From NCBI RefSeq assembly GCF_008014675.1, contig NZ_VOXD01000002.1, positions 1-64,000 on the forward strand: DNA of 64,000 nucleotides. The letters are read 5' to 3'. This DNA is from Neolewinella aurantiaca. GTDB taxonomy: Bacteria > Bacteroidota > Bacteroidia > Chitinophagales > Saprospiraceae. The translations under genes were made by a program, and so were the position numbers. The notes beneath the pieces were generated by a model. It saw only the letters and a list, made by a program, of their open reading frames with translations. It was not told the DNA's origin and did not search any database. This document shows, in pieces, positions 43,522 through 52,408 of the stretch; position 1 is the first letter of the stretch; each line of letters starts with the position of its first letter.

Positions 43522-44775
43522 CTATGGGTAAAGGGTGTACCGACTGCGCAGCAGTCGGTAATCGGCCAGTTCTGCGGCCCATCCGGCCCGGATGGCTTCG
43601 GCGGAATCTCCGGCGATGATGCGCTGGCGGAGCTCATCGGTTCCGGCCAGGAGGTCGAAAAAATCGGGGCGGGTGAAAAACTCCACACCCTGATTGTCGA
43701 GGTCGCGGTAGGCATCGACCAGGTAATCCAACTGAAGGGCCGGACGACGGACGAGGTGAGGAGAGAGCAGAGTAAGATCGAAACCACGACAAAGCTTTCC
43801 TTCAAGTTTAGGGCTGGCACTGCCCGGGCCGGGGGTAGGGGTGAAGCGTATGTCTCCGGCGGTAAACGAAGGGTGGCCGTACAACTGAAACTGCTTATAG
43901 GTGCCACGGCCAACGGAGACGGCAGTTCCTTCGAAGAAGCACAGGCTGGGGTAGAGGTAAATGCTACGGGCGTTGGGCAGGTTGGGGGACGGCGCAACGG
44001 GGAGTTCGTAAGCGAGCTCGTGGCTGTAGTTTTGCATCGGGATTACGGTCAGCCTGGCTTGTTTCCCTTCCGGAAGCCAGCCTTCACCGTTCACCATTCT
44101 GGCGAATTCACCTACCGTAAGGCCGTGAGCAACGGGAATGGGAGCAATGCCCACAAAACTGCTGAACTCCGGTTTCAGGACAGGCCCGTCGATCAGGTGG
44201 CCGTTCGGGTTAGGGCGGTCCAGCACCATCACCTCTTTATTGTGGGTAGCGGCGGCTTCCATTACGTAGAAAAGAGTGGAAATGTAGGTGTAGAAGCGCG
44301 CACCTACGTCCTGAATGTCGAAGACGATTACGTCGATGTTGGCCAGGTCCTGAGCGGAGGGTTTTTTGTTCTTGCCGTAGAGCGACTTAATGGGCAGGCC
44401 GGATTGTTGGTCGATGCCGTCTTTTATGGTGGCTCCGGCGTCGGCTGCGCCCCGGAAACCGTGCTCAGGAGCAAATATCTTCTTCAGGTCCAGGCCGAGG
44501 CGCTGGAGACTGTCGACAAGGTGAACGTCTCCGATGGTCGAGGTTTGGTTGACTACCAGAGCGACACGTTTCCTGTTAAGTCGGGGGACGTAAGACTTTG
44601 TGTGGAAGGCAGCGGGACGAGCCTCGCGGAACTCGGAAGGAGCAGTATTCAAATCGCTTTGCTCTTCGATACGTTCGCTTTGCACCTGCGTTCTCGCCGT
44701 ATCCGAAACGGTGTTGTTGCTACAATTTGAGGTAAATAAAATTAGAAAAACAGAAATTATTAGTACCTTGGCCAT
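43522..44775 (-). CDS. DUF1343 lipoprotein (NamZ-like exo-beta-N-acetylmuramidase)
   Basis: The 417-residue lipoprotein has its Cys at residue 18 (LFTSNC). The body carries the DUF1343 signatures: RVALVVNQTSTIG, LKKIFAPEHGFRG, DVIVFDIQDVGARFYTYISTLFYVMEAA, VMVLDRPNPNG and GLTVGEFARMVNGEGW. This family includes NamZ, which cleaves terminal MurNAc from peptidoglycan fragments for recycling. Here it would act in the periplasm from a membrane anchor. The short linker after the lipidated Cys is encoded by dispersed-element copy 15, antisense to the gene. Confidence 0.88.
   Translation of the reverse strand: MAKVLIISVFLILFTSNCSNNTVSDTARTQVQSERIEEQSDLNTAPSEFREARPAAFHTKSYVPRLNRKRVALVVNQTSTIGDVHLVDSLQRLGLDLKKIFAPEHGFRGAADAGATIKDGIDQQSGLPIKSLYGKNKKPSAQDLANIDVIVFDIQDVGARFYTYISTLFYVMEAAATHNKEVMVLDRPNPNGHLIDGPVLKPEFSSFVGIAPIPVAHGLTVGEFARMVNGEGWLPEGKQARLTVIPMQNYSHELAYELPVAPSPNLPNARSIYLYPSLCFFEGTAVSVGRGTYKQFQLYGHPSFTAGDIRFTPTPGPGSASPKLEGKLCRGFDLTLLSPHLVRRPALQLDYLVDAYRDLDNQGVEFFTRPDFFDLLAGTDELRQRIIAGDSAEAIRAGWAAELADYRLLRSRYTLYP
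44679..44698 (+). repeat. Dispersed 20-bp element, copy 15 (antisense in lipoprotein linker)
   Basis: TTTGCACCTGCGTTCTCGCC, read on the minus strand as ARTQVQS of the NamZ-like protein. It points outward, toward the exonuclease gene at 44887, and TATCCGAA follows 17 bp after TTTG. Confidence 0.8.
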
Positions 44776-44886
44776 TGCATTAGTAATTTAGTGGGGGATT
44801 TGTCGATTGAAACGGGATTCAGCCCCGGCTCACTCGCCTGGTTATACCTTCTCTTCCTGCGGGGAGCACAGATTTTCACTCAAGAC

Positions 44887-46299
44887 ATGAAGCAGAAAGA
44901 ATACGCGATTATAGACGTAGAAACAACGGGAGGCAAAGCCAGCCGTTGTCGTATAACCGAAATCGGTATTGTGATCTTCGACGGCGAAAAGGTAATCGAA
45001 ACTTACGAAACCCTGATCAACCCCGAAACCTGGATTCCTGCCGGAATCGTGGAACTAACGGGAATCACTCAGGAAATGGTGAAGAGCGCTCCTAAGTTCG
45101 AAGAAGTAGCCAAACGGATCATCGAATTAACCGAAGACCGGATTTTTGTTGCCCACAACAGCCGTTTCGACTACGATTTCGTGAAGGAGGAGTTCCGGCG
45201 TTTGGGGTACACTTTTACCCGCAAACAACTCTGTACCGTACGGCTGACCCGTAAGACCTATCCTGGTCTTAAGTCCTACAGTCTTGGTAATCTGGTGAAG
45301 CATTTCGGTATCCGGCTGGATAACCATCACCGTGCGCTTGCGGACGCAACGGCCACTACGGAACTGTTGAAATTCTGCCTTGCTGGCCCGGAATCCGACA
45401 CAGACGTTCAGACGCTGGTAAACCGTGGCATCTCGGCAACGAGGCTTCCTCAGAACATGAAACTGGACCAGATCATGGGCCTGCCCGAGGAGTGTGGCGT
45501 TTATTACTTCCACGATAAGGACGGGAAAGTGATCTACGTCGGCAAGAGTGTAAACATCCGCAGCCGGGTCTCTCAGCACTTCAACGACCGGACGAGCAAA
45601 GGAGCTCTGATCGCCCGTACGGTTGCGGATATCACGTATGAACTCACCGGCTCAGAGCTGGTGGCGCTTTTGCACGAGAGCGAGGAGATAAAGCGTTTGC
45701 AGCCAAGCATCAACCGGGCGCAACGACGGAATAAGTTTGCTTACGTCATTATCTCGAAGCTGAACGAAAAGGGCTACCGGTGTTTCGACATCGTGAAAAA
45801 CACCGCTCAGGTGAGAAAGGAGGAGGATGTGATAAGTGAGTTTCCCACGCTAACGCGCGCTAAGGGGCGACTCAACTTTGTCCGGAAACACCTCGATCTT
45901 TGCGGCATCTTCACCAAGCAAAACTCAGGGAAGATTTGCTTTTACTATCACTTGAAACAGTGCCGGGGTGCCTGTTGTAACGAAGAGTCTCCCGAAGACT
46001 ACAATATGCGGGCGGAGGAAGCCCGGCTGCACCTTCGTAATGTATTCGATTACGATTTTCTGCTCTTTGATCGTGGGCGAACCCACGATGAAGAAGCCGT
46101 GATCTTAGTTCAGGAAGGAAAGTACAGAGGCTATGGCTACGTTTCCAAAACTGAATCGCTGGGAGTTGAAGAAATTGTAGACCGGGTAAAATGGCTGGAA
46201 TCTCATCCGGATACTGCCCGGATTATTCAACGCTATGTGTCCGATAAAGGAGGGCGGATGGTTGATCTTGCAACCGGCAAGCGTAAAAGTCTGGTGTAG
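44887..46299 (+). CDS. DnaQ-like exonuclease fused to a GIY-YIG (UvrC/Cho-like) nuclease domain
   Basis: The ATG at 44887 gives 470 residues. Residues 1-170 are a DEDDh exonuclease: IIDVETTGG with Asp10 and Glu12, AHNSRFDYDF, and HHRALADATATTEL. Residues about 195-290 are a GIY-YIG nuclease (ECGVYYFHDKDGKVIYVGKS, RVSQHF). The C-terminal part resembles the Cho/UvrC N-terminal region, with Cys-rich segments (LDLCGIF, KQCRGACCNEES). Such fusions are thought to act in DNA repair or proofreading, cutting and trimming at damaged sites. It is divergent from the NamZ-like gene. Confidence 0.9.
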   Translation: MKQKEYAIIDVETTGGKASRCRITEIGIVIFDGEKVIETYETLINPETWIPAGIVELTGITQEMVKSAPKFEEVAKRIIELTEDRIFVAHNSRFDYDFVKEEFRRLGYTFTRKQLCTVRLTRKTYPGLKSYSLGNLVKHFGIRLDNHHRALADATATTELLKFCLAGPESDTDVQTLVNRGISATRLPQNMKLDQIMGLPEECGVYYFHDKDGKVIYVGKSVNIRSRVSQHFNDRTSKGALIARTVADITYELTGSELVALLHESEEIKRLQPSINRAQRRNKFAYVIISKLNEKGYRCFDIVKNTAQVRKEEDVISEFPTLTRAKGRLNFVRKHLDLCGIFTKQNSGKICFYYHLKQCRGACCNEESPEDYNMRAEEARLHLRNVFDYDFLLFDRGRTHDEEAVILVQEGKYRGYGYVSKTESLGVEEIVDRVKWLESHPDTARIIQRYVSDKGGRMVDLATGKRKSLV

Positions 46300-46316
46300 C
46301 TCCGGCGGGAGCTTGT

Positions 46317-47543
46317 TTACCGGCGAATGGCTTCTACCGGGTCGAGGCCGGCTGCTTTTTTGGCGGGGTAGGTCCCAAAAACTACGCCAATCAGTAAGGC
46401 TACCACAGAGACCACAAGGATGGTGTTGAAGGAAAAGACTACCCGGAACTCCAGCTCGTCTACGATCATATTAAGGATGGGGGCTGCAATGAAGGCTACG
46501 GCCATCCCGAGCAAAACGCCGAAAAAACTGCCGATGGCCGAAATCGCGATCGACTCGGACAGGAACTGACCGATTATGTCACGGCGGTTCGCTCCAACGG
46601 CCTTCCGAACGCCGATTTCAGGAGTGCGTTCTGCAATCGACATCAGGAGAACATTCATAACCCCAACGCCTCCTACCACTACGGCGATACCAATGATGAA
46701 GCCCATCACCCAGCGGAATACAGAGATTCCCTGAGCAAGCTGTTCGAGATAGCCCGTGTAGGTCGAGGTCTCTACCGGTTTGTCGATGGCCGGATAGCGA
46801 TTCCGGAACCATGCATTGGTGAATTCTTCGGCGTCGAGTACATCGTTGACGTCGGCGAGGGCGATGTTCAGAACAGGATCAGGTGTTGGAGCTTTCGTCA
46901 TGCCGGCCATTGCGGCCAGGGGGAATGCAATGCTGAAATTCTCTTCATCGTCGGATTTGATAATTCCTGCGATTTCCAGCGAATCGCCAAAAAAGTGGAG
47001 GTGTTGACCGATGGCGTCGGCCGTTGTGCCGTCTTTTCCCACCACGCGACGGGCTACGTTCTCGGAAGCTAGCAGAAGGCGCGCGCCACTGGTTACCTCA
47101 TTGTCGGAAATCAAGCGCCCGTGTAAGAGCGCACTGTCCGGTAGCGGATTGAGGACGGGGAGGCTAAACGCCTGGATGCGTAAACCGATTTTAGTGCTGT
47201 CTGGTGTATAACCGACGGAAGAAGTATTGAAGGTGAGCTGGCCTTCAGCCTTATAGGGAAGACTGTCGAGAAGTTGGTCGACGATAGCAGCATCGAGCCG
47301 AACTGCGGTGTCTCTTTCGGTATAAATCCCATCGATTCTGGTACCGGTGTTTGCTTTTACGACCAGGTTTTCCAGCGAACTCTTTTCGGCGATCATTTCC
47401 TTCGCGTAGAGTTCCAAACCATCAATCATTGACAGCATTGCGACAAGAGCGCCTACCCCGATGATGATGCCGAGTACAGAGAGGAAGGTCTGGAAAAAGT
47501 TAGTACGTAGATTGCTGAAGACGTCGGAGAAGGCGGAGAACAT
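46317..47543 (-). CDS. MacB-type ABC permease
   Basis: The 408-residue protein begins with the MacB helix 1 region (NLRTNFFQTFLSVLGIIIGVGALVAMLSM). It has a periplasmic domain at about 45-260 and a C-terminal three-helix part with GVGVMNVLLMSIAERTPEIGVRKAVGA, ending GTYPAKKAAGLDPVEAIRR. These are the classical FtsX/MacB landmarks. It should be the membrane subunit of a tripartite or mechanotransmission exporter. No ATPase or adaptor gene is adjacent. Convergent with the exonuclease gene. Confidence 0.9.
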   Translation of the reverse strand: MFSAFSDVFSNLRTNFFQTFLSVLGIIIGVGALVAMLSMIDGLELYAKEMIAEKSSLENLVVKANTGTRIDGIYTERDTAVRLDAAIVDQLLDSLPYKAEGQLTFNTSSVGYTPDSTKIGLRIQAFSLPVLNPLPDSALLHGRLISDNEVTSGARLLLASENVARRVVGKDGTTADAIGQHLHFFGDSLEIAGIIKSDDEENFSIAFPLAAMAGMTKAPTPDPVLNIALADVNDVLDAEEFTNAWFRNRYPAIDKPVETSTYTGYLEQLAQGISVFRWVMGFIIGIAVVVGGVGVMNVLLMSIAERTPEIGVRKAVGANRRDIIGQFLSESIAISAIGSFFGVLLGMAVAFIAAPILNMIVDELEFRVVFSFNTILVVSVVALLIGVVFGTYPAKKAAGLDPVEAIRR

Positions 47544-47757
47544 GGCGCGGTTTTACGGGGCCGGGAAGCCCGTGATGGAATCAACAGGCACAAACTGACG
47601 TACAGGGCGCTTTAAAACTACTTTTTTCGATGGACGGCATATGTTCTCCGACTTAAACCTTTCCGGTTCGCTCAGCAGAAACGGTCATGGTGGCAGCGGA
47701 TACTATTCAACAGGTATCGAATGCGAGACGTTCCGTCGGGACTGCTTGCCGGGGCGC

Positions 47758-47765
47758 TACATTTG
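47758..47765 (+). promoter_or_regulatory. -7 promoter box (TACATTTG)
   Basis: An exact TAnnTTTG match 17 bp before the ATG at 47783. It supports that start against the longer frame at 47687. Confidence 0.6.
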
Positions 47766-47782
47766 TACGAAACAAGGAACTC

Positions 47783-48517
47783 ATGCGCTCAGTAATCTTA
47801 TTTTCGTGCTTTATTCTTTTTGCTTTTTCTGCCACCGGACAAACGGAATTACGATACGTCTGGGCAAAATCAGGGCTGACCTTACGGGCAGAGGGGAGGG
47901 CCGGGGCAGAAAAAACAGGGGTTATCCCTTACGGAGCTGCCGTTCGGTTGACGGGAGAGGAAGGCGAGCATGCAGAGGTTGAGGTATTGCGTGCCTTGTC
48001 GATCGGCCCTGAAGTGCAATCTAAACCGTGGTCAATGTCGGCCAACTACCTGGAAGTGGAATGGAATGGAGAAAAGGGCTGGATGTACGGAGGGTACCTT
48101 GTCCGTTTCCTGGTGCCTCAGCGAAAGAGCCCGTCTGTCGAGGAATGGCTCGAAGATATCGGTGGCACTCCGGATACGTTGTTGAACGATGTCCGGTTAC
48201 CTGATTTTGGCGGTTACCAGAGTCTCTATCGTTACCGCAACGGCATCAGCAGGACGGAAGAAAGAGGAGAAGGATGGGGTGCAACGACTATCGTTATTCC
48301 ACTGACCAGCTTGAGCCATGGTTACCTGATTGCTGATGAGTTCTATCAGCTGTCCGGAGCCATGGAGGAGTATAGGAATGAGGAGAACATCGGGATAGAT
48401 CCGGCGGTGTTGAGCAGTAAAGGCGATGACCACCTCTTGTTTGAAGACGAGTTAGGACGTATTGAGATTCGCCGGATAGGAGCTGTTCTGGTGATCACTT
48501 CGGAGGGTGGGTGTTGA
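47783..48517 (+). CDS. Exported SH3-like domain protein
   Basis: The ATG at 47783 gives 244 residues with a signal peptide ending SATGQ. Residues about 22-100 look like a bacterial SH3 domain (LRYVWAKSGLTLRAEGRAGAEKTGVIPYGAAVRLTG, then VEWNGEKGWMYGGYLVRFL), which often binds peptidoglycan or metal. The rest (EEWLEDIGGTPDT, SLSHGYLIADEFYQLSGAMEEY) is not recognised. It is preceded by a -7 box and convergent with elaA. Confidence 0.72.
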   Translation: MRSVILFSCFILFAFSATGQTELRYVWAKSGLTLRAEGRAGAEKTGVIPYGAAVRLTGEEGEHAEVEVLRALSIGPEVQSKPWSMSANYLEVEWNGEKGWMYGGYLVRFLVPQRKSPSVEEWLEDIGGTPDTLLNDVRLPDFGGYQSLYRYRNGISRTEERGEGWGATTIVIPLTSLSHGYLIADEFYQLSGAMEEYRNEENIGIDPAVLSSKGDDHLLFEDELGRIEIRRIGAVLVITSEGGC

Positions 48518-48531
48518 CGAGTCCCCGCTTT

Positions 48532-49014
48532 TTAACCAGCACTTTTACCGGAGTCGGGAAGAGGAGTATAGAGCATTGCCCGGTGCGGAATGCCGTCCTC
48601 GTCGTAAACGTCGCCGATTCCTTTAAAACCGATACTACCGTAATATTTATCCAGGTGAGCCTGGGCACTTATTTTAACGGTTTGTGCTCCGTAGTAACGA
48701 AACAAAACCCGCAATGACTCCTGCATTAATGGTCGGCCCAAACCGGTACCACGGGCAAAAGGGGCCGTAATTACCCTGCCGATGCTGGCGTAGTCATCGT
48801 AAGAGATACCTTTTTCCAGAATCCGCGTGTAGGCGGCCAGGCGGCCGTCTTCCGTGAGGCCAAGAAGGTGAATGGCTTGTTGGTCTTTATCGTCGAGGTC
48901 CTGATAGACGCAGTTCTGCTCAACTACAAATACCTCGGCGCGGAGGCGAAGGAGTTGGTAGAGTTGACTGGTGGTCAGGTTTTGGAAATGGACCGGTAGG
49001 TAGGTTAACTGCAT
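48532..49014 (-). CDS. elaA: ElaA-like GNAT acetyltransferase
   Basis: The start at 49014 gives 160 residues. The protein has the ElaA pattern: LYQLLRLRAEVFVVEQNCVYQDLDDKDQQAIHLLG, then GRLAAYTRILEKG, IGRVITAPFARGTGLGRPLMQESL (the acetyl-CoA loop), and AQAHLDKYYGSIGFKGIGDVYDEDGIPHRAM. The acceptor is unknown. The longer frame upstream translates dispersed-element copy 16 (FAPASAPP) and is rejected. Confidence 0.9.
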   Translation of the reverse strand: MQLTYLPVHFQNLTTSQLYQLLRLRAEVFVVEQNCVYQDLDDKDQQAIHLLGLTEDGRLAAYTRILEKGISYDDYASIGRVITAPFARGTGLGRPLMQESLRVLFRYYGAQTVKISAQAHLDKYYGSIGFKGIGDVYDEDGIPHRAMLYTPLPDSGKSAG

Positions 49015-49030
49015 GGGGAATTGTTTGGGC

Positions 49031-49050
49031 GGCGCGGACGCAGGTGCAAA
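49031..49050 (-). repeat. Dispersed 20-bp element, copy 16
   Basis: On the minus strand this is TTTGCACCTGCGTCCGCGCC, a full consensus match, 16 bp before the elaA ATG. Here the repeat's own TTTG (TTACTTTG) could be the -7 box, since none follows at 23-26 bp. Confidence 0.9.
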
Positions 49051-49170
49051 GTAAGGTTGAAGAAGCATTGTCGCTGAAATAGGGGAGGGAATCGTTGTAA
49101 TATTTTTTAATTTAAAACTTTATGTTTATAATTGTGATGGATTTAAACAGCAGGATTAAAACAACAACAA

Positions 49171-49527
49171 ATGGCCCGTTCTAAAGCCTATTTATTTGAA
49201 GACGATGAGCAGTTAGGAAGTCAGCTTAGTATGGCACTTGCGCATCCGGCACGCTTCCGGATGATGCAAAGATTAATCCGTGGTGGCTCAATGTGTTACC
49301 TTGATCTGATCGCCGACATTCCCCTGGCGGAGTCTTCGGTAAATTGCCACCTCAAAATCATCAAACGATTGGATTTCGTGCGTCCGGCAAGCTTGCCGGA
49401 CGGGACGACAGGGTATCGACTGAACACTGAACTGTACAATGATTGTATTTTGGCGACCCGCAGATTATTGCGCAAAGACAGCCGGGTCGTTCGTATGGTG
49501 CCGGAAGAGGATGCTTCTATTGTTTAA
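49171..49527 (+). CDS. ArsR-family HTH transcriptional regulator
   Basis: The 118-residue protein has a winged helix-turn-helix of the ArsR type: MALAHPARFRMMQRLIRGGSM, YLDLIADIPLAESSVNCHLKIIKRLDFVRPA (recognition helix), and a C-terminal GYRLNTELYND wing. No Cys-based metal site of the SmtB/ArsR kind is seen, so the signal is unknown. It lies 63 bp upstream of radA, with tandem repeats in between that might be its operator. Confidence 0.85.
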   Translation: MARSKAYLFEDDEQLGSQLSMALAHPARFRMMQRLIRGGSMCYLDLIADIPLAESSVNCHLKIIKRLDFVRPASLPDGTTGYRLNTELYNDCILATRRLLRKDSRVVRMVPEEDASIV

Positions 49528-49541
49528 TCTCAACTCGGATA

Positions 49542-49585
49542 TATCGACATGTCGACTTATCGACATGTCAACAAGTCGACAAATC
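49542..49585. repeat. Tandem 16-bp direct repeat with internal palindromes
   Basis: Two units starting TATCGACATGTC occupy 49542-49557 and 49558-49573, and a partial third (AGTCGACAAATC) follows. Each unit contains near-palindromes CGACATGTCG/GTCGAC. It lies between the ArsR-like gene and radA. Confidence 0.7.
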
Positions 49586-49590
49586 AAAAA

Positions 49591-51006
49591 ATGGCCAAAA
49601 CAAAAACAACCTTCTTCTGCCGCTCCTGCGGAGCGGAATCCCCCAAATGGATGGGCCAGTGCCAGTCCTGTAAGGAATGGAATACTCTCGTCGAAGAAAA
49701 AATAGTCAAGACTAAAAACGAGCGCCTCGATTCCAAAACCGATTGGCGCTCGGTAAACGCATCACCACCCGGCGGCGCTACGCTCGCCGCTATGGTGGGC
49801 AAAGGCCCCCGGCCAATCCAACTGGAAAATGTAGTGGCCGGAGATGTGAAACGTCTCGAATCGCCTGATCGGGAGCTCAACCGCGTACTTGGCGGTGGCA
49901 TCGTCCCCGGCAGTATCGTTCTTTTTGGCGGACAACCCGGAATCGGTAAATCCACCCTGCTTCTGCAACTGGCCCTCAAACTCGGCCGTAAGGTTCTCTA
50001 CGTCTCCGGCGAGGAATCCGAACAACAGATCAAAATGCGGGCCGATCGCCTCGGCGGAGACAAACGCCAGTGTTACCTCCTCACCGAAACCAACACGAGC
50101 AAACTACTCCAACACGCCGCCGACATAAAGCCGGAACTTCTCATCATCGACTCGATTCAAACCCTCGCCAGCCCCCACGTAGACAGTATGGCTGGTACGG
50201 TTAGCCAGGTGAGAGAATGCGCCTCGGAGCTTCAGCGCTTTGCCAAGGAGTCGGGGATCCCTACTTTCCTGATCGGGCACATTACCAAAGAAGGCTCCAT
50301 CGCCGGTCCAAAACTTCTGGAACACATCGTCGATGCCGTCCTTCAGTTCGAAGGCGACCGCAACTACACCTACCGAATCCTCCGTACCTTAAAGAACCGT
50401 TTCGGCTCTACCGACGAACTGGGCATCTATCAAATGGAAACTACCGGCCTCCGCGAAGTATCTAATCCCAGCGAGTTGCTTCTCTCCGAACGGGATGAAG
50501 ACCTGTCCGGATCTGCCGTTTGCGCCACCGTGGAGGGGATGCGGCCAATGCTGGTCGAGGTACAAGGCCTCGTCAGCGCAGCTGTCTACGGAAACCCCCA
50601 ACGAACGTCTACGGGCTACGATGCCAAACGACTGAACATGCTGCTGGCCGTGCTCGAGAAAAGAGCCGGGTTGCCACTGGGTAATCAGGACGTTTTCCTC
50701 AACATCGCTGGTGGCCTCAAGGTCGACGACCCGGCCATCGATCTGTCCATCATTTCAGCTTTACTCTCTAGTGCAATGGATGTCACGGTGCCGCCCGATG
50801 TCTGCTTCGCCGGTGAAGTTGGTCTCAGCGGAGAAATTCGCGCCGTAACCCGCATCGAACAACGGATTCAGGAGTCCGACCGGCTCGGCTTCAAACGTAT
50901 TTATGTCTCGAAGTACAACACCAAAGGCCTTGACCCTGATCGGTACGGCATCCGGATCATTACCCTCGCTACGGTACGGGAGCTGTACGAAGCCCTCTTC
51001 GCCTGA
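49591..51006 (+). CDS. radA: DNA repair protein RadA
   Basis: The ATG at 49591 gives 471 residues; the longer frame translates the tandem repeat. It has the four-Cys zinc finger (C10, C13, C24, C27, FFCRSCG and MGQCQSC), Walker A FGGQPGIGKST, Walker B LLIIDSIQ, the RadA KNRFG motif (LKNRFGSTDELGIY) and a Lon-protease-like C-terminus (VFLNIAGGLKVDDPAID, GEVGLSGEIRAV). RadA drives branch migration in recombination repair. Family identification is secure. Confidence 0.96.
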   Translation: MAKTKTTFFCRSCGAESPKWMGQCQSCKEWNTLVEEKIVKTKNERLDSKTDWRSVNASPPGGATLAAMVGKGPRPIQLENVVAGDVKRLESPDRELNRVLGGGIVPGSIVLFGGQPGIGKSTLLLQLALKLGRKVLYVSGEESEQQIKMRADRLGGDKRQCYLLTETNTSKLLQHAADIKPELLIIDSIQTLASPHVDSMAGTVSQVRECASELQRFAKESGIPTFLIGHITKEGSIAGPKLLEHIVDAVLQFEGDRNYTYRILRTLKNRFGSTDELGIYQMETTGLREVSNPSELLLSERDEDLSGSAVCATVEGMRPMLVEVQGLVSAAVYGNPQRTSTGYDAKRLNMLLAVLEKRAGLPLGNQDVFLNIAGGLKVDDPAIDLSIISALLSSAMDVTVPPDVCFAGEVGLSGEIRAVTRIEQRIQESDRLGFKRIYVSKYNTKGLDPDRYGIRIITLATVRELYEALFA

Positions 51007-51024
51007 TGCATGGATAATGGGGCT

Positions 51025-52242
51025 CTACTCGAAATTCCCTGCGTCCACAACTTCCATTACGTAAACTTCCCAACCCCTGCCTTCCGGTTTCAGGGCGCGG
51101 AACTGGGTGCTCGAAGAGGTAGTGAAGTAAATGAATTGTTCTACCTGCCGTCCGGTTCCACTCATAAAACGGACGCCGTTCTGCCCATCTCGGGGGTAGT
51201 AGCGATCACGGCCGTTTTCAAATCGAAGCGGGTGCTTTTCGGCAACGAAGCCAAGTATCTCAACCTCTTCGTCGTCCAGGCGTCGCTCTTCGAAGTAGCT
51301 CCAACGGTTGCGCTCGATCTGGGCGTAGAAATGAAGCGGTTCTCCTCCGCTGACCGGAACAATTTCCATTTGGCGGGCTTGAGAGATGTGCTCGTCGTCC
51401 CAGTCGATCTGGGCCGAACGCCCCATTCGGTAAGGCTTACCTGAATACTTCACTGGTTCGCCTTGCTGCAGGCGATAGAACGGAAATACAAAGTCGTGCT
51501 CTGACCCTTGTAGTGGCCGGGCGATACGGCTGCCGGGAGTCAGCGTTACGTCCCAGTCTTCTTCACGGGGGAGCTGCGGTGAGCCAGACTCATTACGGCG
51601 CTCTTCTGCTTCAAGCCGTGCCGCAGCTTCCTCCATCTTATTGGTAATACTTTTAGGTAGCCACTTTTTTATGGGCTCCAGCTTATTCATTTGCTCTCTT
51701 AATTCATTGAGGTCGAGGCCTTCAAAATTACCGTGGCCCTTGAGGTCTAAACTGGTGTCGTTCGTGATGTCCAGGTAAGCCTCAATAGTCCGTTCCAGGT
51801 CAAGAAGGAGCGCTTTGTCGGGCTCAGCATCGATCAGCTTCACTTCAGTACCTGTATCTAGCCTGGCCATCAACTTGTAGGTTGACTGCTTGTTTTGCGA
51901 CACATTGCTTTTAGCAACGAATAACTGCACCAGCGCCCGCGCCGGAACGTTCTTGTCTTTCGCAAACGGCCAGGGGACCGGACCATTCTTTATCAGTAAC
52001 TTCTGCCGGTCAACGGTGATTATGGTCTTGTTGATAAACCGGGTAAGCGTCCACCAGGTAATGAATAAACCTGCAATAACGTGGAATACAACAAAAAATC
52101 CCGCTCCGGCAAAGAGAGTGAATAAACAGATTCCGTTCCAAATGATGCAGAAAAAAAGGAGAAACCACATCACCGGAGTACGCCATGAATAGGATATGAG
52201 TAACTCTCCGGAGCCGCGTTCAATATTGAGTTTGGAGGACAT
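51025..52242 (-). CDS. Two-helix membrane protein of unknown function
   Basis: The 405-residue protein has two hydrophobic helices at about 24-65 (VMWFLLFFCIIWNGICLFTL, VVFHVIAGLFITWWTL). A beta-rich cytoplasmic part follows with a Glu/Arg-rich coiled segment near 205-225. The C-terminal part (KYSGKPYRMGRSAQIDW, FYAQIERNRWSYFEERRLDDEEVE) resembles small beta-barrel domains of the DUF4178 kind, but I am not sure. No function is inferred. It is convergent with radA. Confidence 0.6.
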   Translation of the reverse strand: MSSKLNIERGSGELLISYSWRTPVMWFLLFFCIIWNGICLFTLFAGAGFFVVFHVIAGLFITWWTLTRFINKTIITVDRQKLLIKNGPVPWPFAKDKNVPARALVQLFVAKSNVSQNKQSTYKLMARLDTGTEVKLIDAEPDKALLLDLERTIEAYLDITNDTSLDLKGHGNFEGLDLNELREQMNKLEPIKKWLPKSITNKMEEAAARLEAEERRNESGSPQLPREEDWDVTLTPGSRIARPLQGSEHDFVFPFYRLQQGEPVKYSGKPYRMGRSAQIDWDDEHISQARQMEIVPVSGGEPLHFYAQIERNRWSYFEERRLDDEEVEILGFVAEKHPLRFENGRDRYYPRDGQNGVRFMSGTGRQVEQFIYFTTSSSTQFRALKPEGRGWEVYVMEVVDAGNFE

Positions 52243-52408
52243 GGGTTTAAGTTAAATGTCCGGCTAAATTAAACTCTTTCTTCCAATGTATTGACGTTCT
52301 CCGGAAAATTGAATCCATTGCGGTTAATCCTCGAAAACCGGTGACGAGGCACAAGGTAGCGGCCGTCAGGTATCACATTTCTTGTAATTTTCCAGTCTGG
52401 CCTATGCC

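Noticed and set aside
49015-49068. N-terminal extension of the ElaA-like protein (containing FAPASAPP).
   Set aside because: The extension translates a dispersed-element copy; the family N-terminus starts at the ATG at 49014.
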